A stretch of 64,000 nt of DNA from Linnemannia hyalina (GCA_019671135.1 JAHRHY010000001.1:4216001-4280000); one strand, 5' to 3'; positions 54,726 to 64,000 are shown, numbered from the stretch's first letter. Notes: generated by a model not told the origin, from the letters alone. Numbers and translations are program-made.

Positions 54726-56429
54726 TCAAACGCGCTCGCACTTCATATCAAGTATATTATGTGAATTAACCACTCTAATCGCTCGAAATGTCATGAACGG
54801 CACACCTTTCACACTACCAATTCTCTGTAGACCTTGAAGATGCTCCACACGCCATGGTCTCCAAATCTTTGCCAACGATTTTCCTTCGCGCACCTTTATG
54901 CCACATGCTGTAATAAAATGCCAACGACGTTCAGAACGAAATTCTTTGAGACCGGCCGCCACAATGGTATACTCTTCATCAGGCTCTAAAATTTGGTGGG
55001 CTGCAGTATACATCGAAACATGAATAGTTTTCAGATGTAATACATTTGTGTCTACTGTATCTTCATCATATTCGAAGATATCTGCAAGTGGGGCACTATA
55101 CCTGTTATGAACACGCTTTGGCCAGGCAATAGAGATGTTGTCAACTTCCACAATTCCAACTTTGCTAAATTTACGAATGACATTAGGAGATGCATCCCTT
55201 GAAGGAAACATTCCTTTTTGCGAGCCAGCAACTAGTGTGATGGCAGTACATCCAGGCTCGCGCTTAAATGTCCTTATTTCGCCCAAAATAACTTTCTCTT
55301 TCCCATTTACCTCTTTTACATGTCCTTCCACAAAGTATATAGGTATATCGTTAAAGGAATAGTTAGCCAGCAAAAGTGTAATAAGCTCGGGGTTCTTAAA
55401 GTTTTGCCACATATATCCATACTTCTTAGAGGTTACCGAATTCCACCAGTGACAATAAGCAAACAGTTTCTCATGTGGAAAATGTACAGCCACCATCGAG
55501 GTAATGCATTTTGCACGTTCCTCCCACTGCATCTCAAAGGAACATTTAAATGTTTTACATTTCTTCAAGAGATTCTTTGTCTTGTCCATTTCGTCTTGAT
55601 ATGACTGAAGAGATCTCAAAGATGAACCTTCAAACGTCAGCTCGATACGACTATAACCATGCTTTTTATATTTTTTAACTCGTCGTCCAAATGCTGTTTC
55701 TTTCTCCACCAAATCCTCCAAACGTGAACCAAGGCTCTTTCGCACCTCGGCACTTTCCAAAATCTGAACAAATTTGTTATACACCTTATATCGGATATTC
55801 TTTCTATCATCTTCTAAACTTCTCCATGAAATGCAATGATGTCCAACTCTTCCTAAATCATCTACAATTTCCGTATTATTACCTTCTTTTAGTAATTTCT
55901 CTACATAAAACCGTGTGGTAATACGCGTACAATCATAGGCGAAGTCTATGTCATGTAAAGCAATGCCACTCTCGTTCAAGATAGGCAACATGCCGTCCAA
56001 AATTGGCACAACAATCTTAGCTCGTGAAAAATCTAGAGAAACCTTAATGGTAATAAAGCCATGCTGGTATTCCTTTCCAACAAACAGCCTTCTATGGCGT
56101 TTGACCATGCGTGCAGAAAAATAGTTGTCATCCATTTTAACAGCCCTAGCATCCAAAAACTTTACGGATTCCACATCTAAATCCATGTGGTTAAATGCAT
56201 CGCGCAGTTCCGCAATGTACTTTCCAATTGCCGTACCTTTAGTGGAATTGTCAGCAAAATTATATATACCCCAAAAGATGATGGAATCGCAGAAGAGCTT
56301 CGAAAACTTAGTAAACCCTTTTCTCTCTATACTTCCAGGTGGAGCAGACTTTAGGCTACCCACATTTGACAGCAAGTGGGAAACTTCGTTGAAAGCTGTA
56401 TTTACAATAGATTCTTTTGTTAGCGACAT
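54726..56429 (-). CDS. Rep-like conserved protein of family 2 (intact copy, outer element)
   Basis: A 567-aa intronless protein from MSLTKESIVN at 56429, the start shared with the other copies. Conserved blocks also present in the diverged family 3 copy are HDIDFAYDC (159-167), VGHHCISW (195-202), YKVYNKF (214-220), YSRIELTFEG (259-268), YCHWWNSVTSKKYG (325-338) and LLANYSFND (353-361), then TAITLVAGSQKGM. The D-x-A-x-D, Y-x-K and R-x-E-L blocks are reminiscent of replication initiators of the Rep_trans/phage gene II type, but no HUH motif or certain catalytic Tyr was found. I infer a nucleic-acid enzyme or DNA-binding partner of the DDE nuclease. This is the only unbroken copy in the window. 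It is convergent with the DDE gene. Confidence 0.78.
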   Translation of the reverse strand: MSLTKESIVNTAFNEVSHLLSNVGSLKSAPPGSIERKGFTKFSKLFCDSIIFWGIYNFADNSTKGTAIGKYIAELRDAFNHMDLDVESVKFLDARAVKMDDNYFSARMVKRHRRLFVGKEYQHGFITIKVSLDFSRAKIVVPILDGMLPILNESGIALHDIDFAYDCTRITTRFYVEKLLKEGNNTEIVDDLGRVGHHCISWRSLEDDRKNIRYKVYNKFVQILESAEVRKSLGSRLEDLVEKETAFGRRVKKYKKHGYSRIELTFEGSSLRSLQSYQDEMDKTKNLLKKCKTFKCSFEMQWEERAKCITSMVAVHFPHEKLFAYCHWWNSVTSKKYGYMWQNFKNPELITLLLANYSFNDIPIYFVEGHVKEVNGKEKVILGEIRTFKREPGCTAITLVAGSQKGMFPSRDASPNVIRKFSKVGIVEVDNISIAWPKRVHNRYSAPLADIFEYDEDTVDTNVLHLKTIHVSMYTAAHQILEPDEEYTIVAAGLKEFRSERRWHFITACGIKVREGKSLAKIWRPWRVEHLQGLQRIGSVKGVPFMTFRAIRVVNSHNILDMKCERV

Positions 56430-56475
56430 AATAAAAGGTATACTTAAGGTTTTAAAAAGTGTAAGATTTAGGTTG

Positions 56476-56748
56476 TCAGTTTCTTCTAAGCATGTATTCA
56501 CCAGCATCCTTATTTGTAAGCAATCCCGCATTACGTATTTTCTCACGGATGAGTTGATAGGATGCCTCCAATAGTTTCTTTATGCCGTTTGTCCCAAATG
56601 TAGTGGCGTCTTGTGGAAAGAGATTACGATGATAGTCCAGAAATTCATCCAAATAGATAAACATACACAATTCCAGATTCTTTGCATAGATAAAATCGGC
56701 AACAACTTCCCGCTGGCGCGATTTAGTTAAACGTGATGGCCTGGGCAT
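56476..56748 (-). CDS. 90-aa conserved family 2 protein (outer element)
   Basis: Starts MPRPSRLTKSRQREVVADFI. It differs from the nested copies at about one in eight residues but keeps length and helical pattern, which indicates selection for protein function. It lies 46 bp ahead of the Rep-like ATG on the same strand, with a TTTTAAAAA motif between. Confidence 0.68.
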   Translation of the reverse strand: MPRPSRLTKSRQREVVADFIYAKNLELCMFIYLDEFLDYHRNLFPQDATTFGTNGIKKLLEASYQLIREKIRNAGLLTNKDAGEYMLRRN

Positions 56749-56943
56749 AATAATTACGGAGTTAAGACTTTAAGATCCGTGTTCCATAATGTACTGCTTT
56801 GTCAATTACTCCCTTGAATAGATACAACTTGACATCTATATTAGATATTGTTGTATATGGCCCTCAAACACAAACATTGAGAGAAATATTCCCGGGAAAA
56901 AACGTGGTATATCAAGTATCAAGAGATCACCATTCCGCCTAAT

Positions 56944-57336
56944 ATGCCAAAAAGGATTTGCAATAGATGTAACCAAAAGAAGCCTTCATATGATTTCTAC
57001 GATGATTCCAGAAATACATGTAAGGAATGCAAGATAAAGTCTTCCAAGGAGAGCTATCAGGCAAAAAAGAATGGTGGAAAGCATGTGAAATCTGGGAGAT
57101 GTAAGAAAGATGAGGATGTGCAACAATCCGATGATGATTTACAGTATGAGAATAAGAAGTTAAAGAAACGTGTCAGAAAATTGGAGAAAGAAATGGATAA
57201 GATGAACCAAATTATTTCCCAGCAGAAGAGGGAGATTTATATAATAAATGCCTTGATCAAAGGATTTGCCAGTGGTCTCATGGTAAATCAAGAGGAAGAA
57301 TTAGATACAGCCAATGTTGTTGAGCTATCGGAATAA
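56944..57336 (+). CDS. Zinc-ribbon/coiled-coil protein (outer element)
   Basis: 130 aa, CNRC and CKEC ribbon, Lys-rich linker, coiled coil, tail ending NVVELSE. A few substitutions relative to the nested copies (for example QKKPSYDFY), none in the cysteines. The stop is followed by TTTTAAAA. Confidence 0.75.
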   Translation: MPKRICNRCNQKKPSYDFYDDSRNTCKECKIKSSKESYQAKKNGGKHVKSGRCKKDEDVQQSDDDLQYENKKLKKRVRKLEKEMDKMNQIISQQKREIYIINALIKGFASGLMVNQEEELDTANVVELSE

Positions 57337-57511
57337 ACTTTTAAAATGTGCAATATATATACCTTCCATAAGTAGTATTATGGGAATTATTCCCAGGAAA
57401 TTCATGTACTGTCAACCAAGCTGGTACCATTATCATCATGATGTATATGCATGAGATTCACCGTGGACACACGTATAAATGCTATATATGTTATATGAAC
57501 GTAGGTGTTTT

Positions 57512-58244
57512 AAAATGGTGGGCATAGCTTAACAAAAGACGAGAAAACAGGTGTACTCCCTCGCCCAAAAAAAAGCGCACTCCCCCAATTCTATTCCTCG
57601 ATTACCGATATGTAAAATATGTTTATGTTGATACTCTTTCCTTACGTTTTGCTCTTGTAATACTGCTAGATAACTATGTCCATTTGGATTCTTTTGCTTT
57701 TGTATATGTATTCTTTATAGATATATCTGTTGTCTTTTTAAAAACTCCTTCCATAATCGTCTGTACAAATTCTTGCAACTTCCATTGGTATTCCATAACA
57801 TATTTAACTATTTTGACCCAAGACGATTTCCCATTTAGATGTGTATTTTGTTTTTACAGATTGGCTTTGATATCGCGACAAATATATTCCCCACGTTGAC
57901 CTATTATGTATCTCTTATTTGATAATCTACTCTTGATCTACTTTAATATTCCACTGCGTGGGTTGGGTACTCCCTCGCCCAAAAAAAAGCTTTCCAACCT
58001 TTTGTCCTCCTCGAAAACCGAGATGTAAAATATGTTTATGTTGATACTCTTTACCTACGTTTTGCTCTTATAATACTGCTAGATAACTATGTCCATTTGG
58101 ATCCTTTTGCTTTTGTATATGTACTCTTTATAGATATATTTGTTATCTTTTTAAAAACTCCTTCCATAATTGTCTGTACAAATTCTTGCAACTTCCATTG
58201 GTATTCCATAACATATTTACCTATTTCGACCCAAGACGATTCCC
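57512..58244 (-). repeat. Double right terminal repeat of the outer family 2 element
   Basis: First repeat 57512-57833 is of the nested subtype (GAATAGAATTGGGGGAGTGC, on its inverse). After a ~125-bp spacer a second repeat (57960-58244) is of the outer subtype (GGACAAAAAGGTTGG, on its inverse) and ends GACGATTCCC. The spacer is homologous to that in nested element 1. Confidence 0.85.
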
Positions 58245-58740
58245 ACTGGTGATGATGTAGTGGTAGTTTTAAAAAAAAGTTGGATCCCATTTTTTAAAAA
58301 AGTAGCATAGTGGCTTTAACAAACATTGGTTGTTGGAAAGAAAGGGTAGCTGATACGTTTTTAATGGCGTTATTGCTACACTTTCTCAACAATATTCGAC
58401 ATTCGACATTTGACATTCGGCATTCGATTCGACAGCTGACAAACTGTAGTTATTACCACAGTTATGATATTTGATATGAACGCATTTTGGATTACCTCGT
58501 GATTATTGTGATGTTTAATTTTAATACATTCTTGATAAACTCGTAAGTATTACAATGTTTAATGTTGACATACTTTAGGTAAGCCCACGATTTGCACGAC
58601 GTTTAATATTATTACACTTTGGTTAACTTACAATTGTTATAGCATTTATTGTTATACAGATTGTAGGTAATTACGACAATGGTAAAAACAGAGATATCGC
58701 AATTAGACCATGTATTGTGGGTAGTTGTAGATATAACAAT
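58245..58740. other. AT-rich spacer with irregular ~60-bp quasi-repeats
   Basis: No gene. Contains ATTCGACATTCGACATTTGACATTC and, further on, loosely repeated blocks around TTTAAT and TACTTT/TACACTTTGG. It separates families 2 and 3. Confidence 0.6.
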
Positions 58741-59399
58741 TATATCGTTTAAAATAGACGTTTCTTAAAACACATCACATATTTTATAATGCAAATGGCT
58801 ATTATATTACAACGTTTCTATTGCATTTTGTGTGATAACAAGATAGAAAAAATGTGTTGTTAATAGAGTAATTATATCGTTAAAATAGACGTTTCTTAAA
58901 ACACATCACATATTTCGTGATGCAAATGGGTATGAACATTGTAACATTTCTATCGCATTTTGTATGATAATAAGGTAGAGAAAATGTGTTGTTTGAGCAA
59001 TTATGTCGTTAAAATAGACGTTTCTTAAAACATCACATATTTCGTGATGCAAATGGGTATGAACATTGTAACATTTCTATCGCATTTTGTGTGATAACAA
59101 GACAGAAAAAAGAAGTTGTTAACAGAATAATTATGTCGTTTAAAATAGACGTTTCTTAAAACGTATCCATATTTCGTGATGCAAATGGGTATGAACATCG
59201 TGGCGTTTCTATCGCATTTTGTGTGATAATAAGGTAGAGAAAATGTGTTGTTAACAGAGTAATTATGTCGTTTAAAATGACGTTTCTTAAAACGTATCAC
59301 ATATTTCGTGATGCAAATGGGTATGAACATTGTGACATTTCTATCGCATTTTGTGTGATAACAAGACAGAAAAAAGAAGTTGTATAAATAAAAGTTATG
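58741..59399 (+). repeat. Left tandem array, five ~130-bp units
   Basis: Each unit contains AGACGTTTCTTAAAAC, TTCGTGATGCAAATGGGTAT and TCTATCGCATTTTGTGTGAT. The unit ends are of two sorts, GGTAGAGAAAATGTGTTG and GACAGAAAAAAGAAGTTG, and the last four units alternate between the two. The outermost unit is the most diverged. Confidence 0.88.
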
Positions 59400-59630
59400 T
59401 AGACTTAGGAAATGTCTATAAAATATCGTTTGTATACTTTGGTGGTTGGGAGAAAATTGGTGGTTACAAAAAAGTGTCGCAAAACCGCCATGATGAAATA
59501 CTTTAACATCTGGTTGAGGGGCTTGCTCCCCTATCGTGTTTATCGTTAATAGTTTTAAAAAATCCAAAAGTGTGTTATATAAAGGAATTTTTGCTAATAG
59601 TTTACGTTTAAATTCTCTTGAAATAGATGA
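59400..59630 (+). repeat. Unique part of the family 3 inverted repeat (left)
   Basis: Includes GGTGGTTGGGAGAAAATTGG and CCGCCATGATGAAATACTTT, with the inverse at 63000-63228. The inner end (AAAAGTGTGTTATATAAAGG) has a TATATAAAGG, a likely core promoter for the genes on both sides, as the inverse precedes the DDE gene. Confidence 0.85.
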
Positions 59631-59751
59631 TATATGCATTATATTTCTATCCAATCTATCATGGAATATGAGATAACTTCTTTTATAGTGCAACAAATCT
59701 AAAAGTGTATTGTAGTATAGGCATTCTTCCTAATGGTTTACTAGTTATGCA

Positions 59752-59997
59752 ATGCCAACACTTAAAGAAATTAAGCAAATAATAGCCATTTATATACATG
59801 AGCATCATATGCATCCTACAATGGCAATGTACTTGAGAGCTGTTTTGTTACGTGGTAAGTCTCAGCAAGAACTTAATGGTATGTCAAAGGAAGAACTGTG
59901 GGGATTAGTAGACTTTTTTGCACCAGATTTACAAAAACATATGCATACAATTGGTGCATTATCATGGTCAGCATACCAAAAATTTGCTTCAGAGTAA
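59752..59997 (+). CDS. 81-aa protein of family 3, unknown function
   Basis: Starts MPTLKEIKQIIAIYIHEHHM, likely helical, ends YQKFASE. No known domain. It lies about 54 bp before the Rep-like gene on the same strand, with TTTTTAAAAA between them, the position of the 90-aa protein of family 2. Similarity between the two is too weak to call them homologous by eye. Confidence 0.6.
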   Translation: MPTLKEIKQIIAIYIHEHHMHPTMAMYLRAVLLRGKSQQELNGMSKEELWGLVDFFAPDLQKHMHTIGALSWSAYQKFASE

Positions 59998-60051
59998 AGT
60001 GGTTTTTAAAAAGTTTGTAGTACATATCTCTGCAAACAGTAAGCTTTCAAC

Positions 60052-61690
60052 ATGTCCGCTATACCTAAATCCATTAACAAGGCGCTGAACTCATATGCCC
60101 ATCTTATCTCTGATGTGGGCAAAGAGATTGCATTGCCTGGCAAACCGAAGACTGGCTGGAAAAAGTACTCAGAGATATTCTGCGATAGTTTAATACTCTG
60201 GGGATTGCACAACCGGGCTGCACTTGTTGACGAGCAGCGCAAAAACACCACTTCCAATATTCGCGAAGCTTTTAAAGACCTCGATGTTAGCCACTCCATG
60301 GTTAAAGTTGTTAACGAGGGTTATATCAAAGACAATAGTTTTTTTAGCTCTAAACTACTAGAAAAACATAGAAAAAAGTTTAGAAGTTCGGCCTTATACC
60401 ATGCAGGATATTTCAGCATTAAGGTAACGCTCATGAACTGAGGCCATCTCTTTAATTCCGAGTTACCACCAATATTTCATGAGCTGAGGTTGACTATTAT
60501 TCTCCATGATATAGACATTGCTACGGATTGTAGATATGTTACAAGCCGTCCAATTCTTCAGCAACCTTCAAGAGAGATTTGGAGAAGATTTGATATTGCC
60601 GACGATCTCCATAAGGTTGGTAACCACTGTCTCTCTTGGTTTGGAGTCACCGAAAAAGACCAAAAGGTCCGTTGTAAGGTTATAACAAACTTGTACAGAT
60701 GTTGGAGAGTGCTGAAGTAAAAATGTCGTTGGGTTCAAGAATGGAAATTTTGTTATGGATGTGGATAAGGACCTACATAAGAGACTTCGAAAGGCGAAGA
60801 AAACAGGTCTAACAAGACTTGAACTTACCTTTTATGGACAGGAGATATATACATTCTCCTATTATAAAGGAGTTTGGATGCCATAAAGGAAGAGATCCAA
60901 GAATGTCCCACCTTCTGCGTAAAACACAAGGCATATTGGAAGTATAGTTGGTAATATATCATCCATGGTAGGTATTCATGTAACAATGGGTGAAAAATCG
61001 GCATTCGCATATTGCCATTGGTGGAACTCTGTTACAGGTAAGAAGTATGGTTCATATCGTAACAATGTCGAGAAAGAGGAAGCAATGACGTTGTTAGCCA
61101 ACTATAGCTTCAACGATAGACCAATATACTTTTTGGAGGTTGAGATGGATGAGAATAGCATCAAGGATATTACAGTTACCAAGTACAAACGGCCTGACGA
61201 ATGTACAGCAATAACACTTGTTGCAGGAGCACATAAAGGCATGTACCCATACATTTACGATGATGATGTTTTACAATTCGAGGATATGGGTATAGTGGAG
61301 GTAGATAATGTAAAGATCCAATGGCCTGAGAGAAGAATCCGCAAAGGTGCACCACCAATTGTTGATATTCATCTAGAAAACATGAATGGTGAGAATTTTA
61401 TACAAGTCCATGATAGAGCTATCCACAAAGCAACATATAAAGCTGGATATAATGTACTTGAAATAAATACCAGCTATACAGTCATAGCAATTGCAATGGA
61501 TATGTATCACAACAAAGAATATATTTTTGCAACATTGTCCAATGGTATTAAAGTACGATGTGGACTTAGTTTAGAAATAAAGATCGTTGCATGGCTGGAA
61601 GAATATCCCGATGGCCAAGTTCCGTATATGAATTTCACCACATTGCAATGCAGAACTGTTCGCGGGTTCAAGGATATTTATATACGTTAA
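60052..61690 (+). pseudogene. Rep-like gene of family 3, broken by stops and frameshifts
   Basis: N-terminal part from ATG 60052 (MSAIPKSINKALN) runs to a TGA at about 60439. A second part has LHDIDIATDCRYVTS and VGNHCLSW, then a frame change near 60690. Around 60810 LTRLELTFYGQ is seen in another frame. The last part (60965-61690) is open and has YCHWWNSVTGKKYG, LLANYSFNDRPIYF and CTAITLVAGAHKGM. Overall identity with family 2 is low, so the blocks that remain mark the functional core of the family. Confidence 0.82.
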
Positions 61691-61706
61691 GAATGCTAAT
61701 AGATAG

Positions 61707-61716
61707 TTTTTAAAAA
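61707..61716. terminator. TTTTTAAAAA between Rep-like and DDE genes of family 3
   Basis: Sits in the 37-bp gap between the convergent stop codons at 61690 and 61728, as in family 2, although the surrounding sequence is diverged. Confidence 0.45.
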
Positions 61717-61727
61717 TTACAATGGGC

Positions 61728-62987
61728 TTACTTTGTACGCTTATATGATGGAATCTCCACTCCTGCAAAAATTTCACGTCGCTTATTAGTCGGCTCTTCC
61801 CGTTGTTTATCCTCGACATCCATAGTAGTCATCTCCAAGAACTGCTCTTGTAACTTTGTTATATCTCGTGCATCATGCAACATCTCATCCACTGGAATAT
61901 AATCCAAGATTTGTTCCATTGCACCATTGGCATATGGAAAGTCGAAGCCATCTCTAATCCAGGCACTATGAATGGGTTCCAGATTTAACTGCAGTAGTGC
62001 CACCATCTTCTTGATGTTCATAAGTAAGAGACACAATCGCAATTGCAAATTATATGTTTCTATCTTGGTTACCAACACTGGTTTCCTATTGTTGTGCTTC
62101 TCAAAGGTTGCTCCAAGATCTCCAAATTCGGCTTCTATCTGAGAGCGGAAACTGCCGAAAATCTTATTGTAGTTAGTTTCATCTTGTGCAAGATCTTTCC
62201 CACGGCTTTTGCGAATTGGATAACAAAAGTTTTTCTTGCTCATGCTTGTTTCTTCTACTATTTTCTTAATGTATTGTGTGTACCCTCCATCCAATGCAAT
62301 ACAATCTAGCTCGTGGATGTGCTTATGTATCTTCATACCAACCAACATAGTACCATCGTTGTTATCCTTGCAAGGTAGCGATTTAGAGACTAGTATTGCC
62401 ATGCCATTGCAATCGACACACACTTGCGTTCTTACACCAGATTTCTTCAGCTTGTAAGAGTACATGTCTGAGCTAGACTTTTCTTCACATGAAAGACGTG
62501 TATCATGACCATCCAAATGCAATGTTACATGTGGGAATAGTGGTGGATTCCTGAGTTTAGCAGACATCAAGCGTATAGGAAATGTGGAGAACATATTCGC
62601 AAGTGCATGGTTAATATGCTTCGAATGCACATTATAGTTAGTCTTGTAGAACTCTGTATGAATGGAGTGGAAACTACTTTTTGGTATGTGGGTTGACATT
62701 CCATCCATTGCCAAGCCTGCAACTAAGTGGTACAATATCAACAATCCTTTGTCGACTTCTCTGTATGGACCTGGATACTGCTTGAGAGACCAAATAACTA
62801 CAAGAAAGTAGAATACAGGAATTGCACCTAATCTTCTTATAAGTAAGTCTTTAACAGTTTTCATATGTGCTACTAGCTTCAACGCAGTCCTATGATTATT
62901 AGATGGTTCTTGCGTAGGCCATTCTACATCCAAAAAAGTCCATTCATCCTCTAACAACCGTTGAAATAGGCGCTTTAAGTTTGCCAT
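61728..62987 (-). CDS. PIF/Harbinger-type DDE transposase, family 3
   Basis: About 419 aa from MANLKRLFQRL at 62987. It keeps the three acidic blocks LHLDGHDTRLSC, CIALDGGYTQYI and FRSQIEAEFGDL, and YKLKKSGVRTQVCVD. It is closer to family 1 in the N-terminal part (NNHRTALKLVAHM, PGPYREVDKGLL) and is intact, although its Rep-like neighbour is dead. C-terminus ends VEIPSYKRTK. An in-frame upstream ATG (63041) is less likely because the other families start just before this helix. Confidence 0.87.
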   Translation of the reverse strand: MANLKRLFQRLLEDEWTFLDVEWPTQEPSNNHRTALKLVAHMKTVKDLLIRRLGAIPVFYFLVVIWSLKQYPGPYREVDKGLLILYHLVAGLAMDGMSTHIPKSSFHSIHTEFYKTNYNVHSKHINHALANMFSTFPIRLMSAKLRNPPLFPHVTLHLDGHDTRLSCEEKSSSDMYSYKLKKSGVRTQVCVDCNGMAILVSKSLPCKDNNDGTMLVGMKIHKHIHELDCIALDGGYTQYIKKIVEETSMSKKNFCYPIRKSRGKDLAQDETNYNKIFGSFRSQIEAEFGDLGATFEKHNNRKPVLVTKIETYNLQLRLCLLLMNIKKMVALLQLNLEPIHSAWIRDGFDFPYANGAMEQILDYIPVDEMLHDARDITKLQEQFLEMTTMDVEDKQREEPTNKRREIFAGVEIPSYKRTK

Positions 62988-62999
62988 GACTGTAATTAC

Positions 63000-63228
63000 A
63001 ACCTGGTAAACTATTAGCAAAAATTCCTTTATATAACACACTTTTGGATTTTTTAAAACTATTAACGATAAACACGATAGGGGAACAAGCCCCTCAACCA
63101 GATGTCAAAGTATTTCATCATGGCGGTTTTGCGACAACTTTTTTGTAACCACCAATTTTCTCCCAACCACCAAAGTATACAAACGATATTTTATAGACAT
63201 TTCCTAAGTCTACATAACTTTTATTTAT
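63000..63228 (-). repeat. Unique part of the family 3 inverted repeat (right)
   Basis: Inverse of 59400-59630, with few differences (for example GGGGAACAAGCCCC against GGGGCTTGCTCCCC). It includes the inverted TATATAAAGG about 40 bp from the DDE ATG. Confidence 0.85.
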
Positions 63229-64000
63229 ACAACTTCTTTTTTCTGTCTTGTTATCATACAAAATGCGATAGAAATGTCACAATGTTCATACCCATTTGCA
63301 TCACGAAATATGGGGTACGTTTTAAGAAACGTCTATTTTTAAAGACATAGTTGCTCTTTAAACAACACATTTTCTCTACCTTATTATTACACAAAATGCA
63401 ATAGAAATGTCACAATGTTCATACCCATTTGCATCACGAAATATGTAATGTGTTTTAAGAAACGTCTATTTTAAACGACATAACTATTCTGTTAACAACT
63501 TCTTTTTTCTGTCTTGTTATCACACAAAATGCGATAGAAATGTCACAATGTTCATACCCATTTGCATCACGAAATATGTGATACGTTTTAAGAAACGTCC
63601 ATTTTAAACGACATAATTACTCTGTTAACAACACATTTTCTCTACCTTATTATCACACAAAATGCGATAGAAATGTCACAATGTTCATACCCATTTGCAT
63701 CACGAAATATGTGATAAGTTTTAAGAAACGTCTATTTTAAACGACATAATTACTCTGTTAACAACACATTTTTCTACTTATTATCACACAAAATGCGATA
63801 GAAATGTCACAATGTTCATACCCATTTGCATCACGAAATATGTGATACGTTTTAAGAAACGTCTATTTTAAACGACATAATTACTCTGTTAACAACACAT
63901 TTTTCTACTTATTATCACACAAAATGCGATAGAAATGTCACAATGTTTATACCCATTGCATCACGAAATATGTGATACGTTTTAAGAAACGTCCATTTTA
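63229..64000 (-). repeat. Right tandem array, six or more ~130-bp units, open at the window end
   Basis: Inverse orientation of the left array, with TTCATACCCATTTGCATCAC in every unit. From the inside the unit types are B, A, B, A, A-short, A-short, where A contains CACATTTTCTCTACC and B CTTCTTTTTTCTGTC. The array is longer than the left one within the window and continues beyond it. Confidence 0.88.

Larger units (their letters stand above)
42932..58244. mobile_element. Family 2 DNA transposon, outer element, carrying two nested relatives
   Basis: Left end GGGAATCGTCTTGGGTCGAA and right end its inverse (…CCCAAGACGATTCCC). Gene order without the insertions is DDE (+), Rep-like (-), 90-aa protein (-), zinc-ribbon/coiled coil (+), about 5.2 kb. 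Two related elements (43537-48763 and 49256-54096) lie inside its DDE gene, both in opposite orientation. Outer terminal repeats share a sub-region (GAGGACAAAAAGGTTGG) that the inner elements lack. No target duplication of the outer element could be recognised. Confidence 0.8.
58741..64000. mobile_element. Family 3 DNA transposon, right end beyond the window
   Basis: Left and right parts are inverse copies: tandem ~130-bp units (58741-59399 and 63229-64000) and, inside them, a unique inverted repeat (59400-59630 and 63000-63228). The centre holds an 81-aa gene, a broken Rep-like gene and an intact DDE gene in the same relative layout as family 2, but without the zinc-ribbon gene. The right array is still running at the end of the window, so the true terminus is not visible. 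Confidence 0.8.

Noticed and set aside
58741..59399. CRISPR-like array in the regular ~130-bp repeats
   Set aside because: Whole units are repeated, with no short repeat/unique spacer alternation, no cas genes, and the host is eukaryotic.
33503..64000. Integrated giant-virus or Polinton/virophage genome
   Set aside because: Despite AT-rich, intronless genes and a virus-like Cys motif, no capsid protein, packaging ATPase, DNA polymerase B or protease was found; terminal features and DDE genes fit transposons.

Overview
The window looks like nuclear DNA of an early-diverging, intron-rich fungus. A Mortierella-like member of Mucoromycota is my inference. Host genes are split by many short GT-AG introns, usually ending in TAG, and have CT-rich leaders; no rRNA or tRNA gene was found. 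The first 24 kb is balanced-composition host sequence with a few degenerate transposons. From about 33 kb onward the sequence is visibly AT-richer, its genes lack introns, and almost everything belongs to mobile elements.

Host part. Prefoldin subunit 1 (421-1220, +) converges on the mitochondrial succinate dehydrogenase flavoprotein (1525-4568, -, six exons, one of only 10 nt). Next come a p32/MAM33 mitochondrial matrix protein (4847-5951, -) and, divergently, the regulatory subunit of the NEDD8-activating E1 (6334-8838, +, nine exons). A Ser-rich, tail-anchored protein of unknown function (9116-10648, -) follows. Further on are an alpha/beta hydrolase with a PTS1-like C-terminus (17342-19200, +, eight exons, one of 18 nt) and a CAMK-type protein kinase (20648-23551, +). 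A small secreted, GPI-anchored, CFEM-like protein lies at 31674-32180 (-).

Old mobile DNA. The remains are a frameshifted non-LTR retrotransposon (12.2-16.9 kb), a dead pogo/Tigger transposase (23.9-25.5 kb), a 493-bp MITE-like copy (26.2-26.7 kb), a Myb/SANT gene next to a PIF/Harbinger C-terminal fragment, and a piggyBac remnant (28.6-31.4 kb).

Young mobile DNA (33.4-64 kb). A 1.1-kb foldback element is followed by three families of large DNA transposons. All carry an intronless PIF/Harbinger-type DDE nuclease but have unusual partner genes. Family 1 (34.6-42.8 kb, two opposed copies) pairs the DDE nuclease with a Cys-knuckle, four-repeat acidic protein; one copy sits between two 495-bp direct repeats and lies inside the other copy's gene. 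Family 2 (42.9-58.2 kb) has four genes: DDE nuclease, a ~567-aa conserved protein with Rep-like motifs, a 90-aa protein and a zinc-ribbon/coiled-coil protein. One element carries two nearly identical relatives inserted into its own DDE gene with clear 3-bp target duplications (ATA and ATT). Family 3 (58.7 kb to beyond the window end) has the DDE nuclease, a broken Rep-like gene and an 81-aa gene inside very long inverted repeats built of alternating ~130-bp tandem units. Families 2 and 3 share tail-to-tail Rep-like/DDE genes separated by about 35 bp that contain a TTTTTAAAAA palindrome. I regard this Rep-like + DDE layout, with its common junction signal, as the candidate undescribed system.
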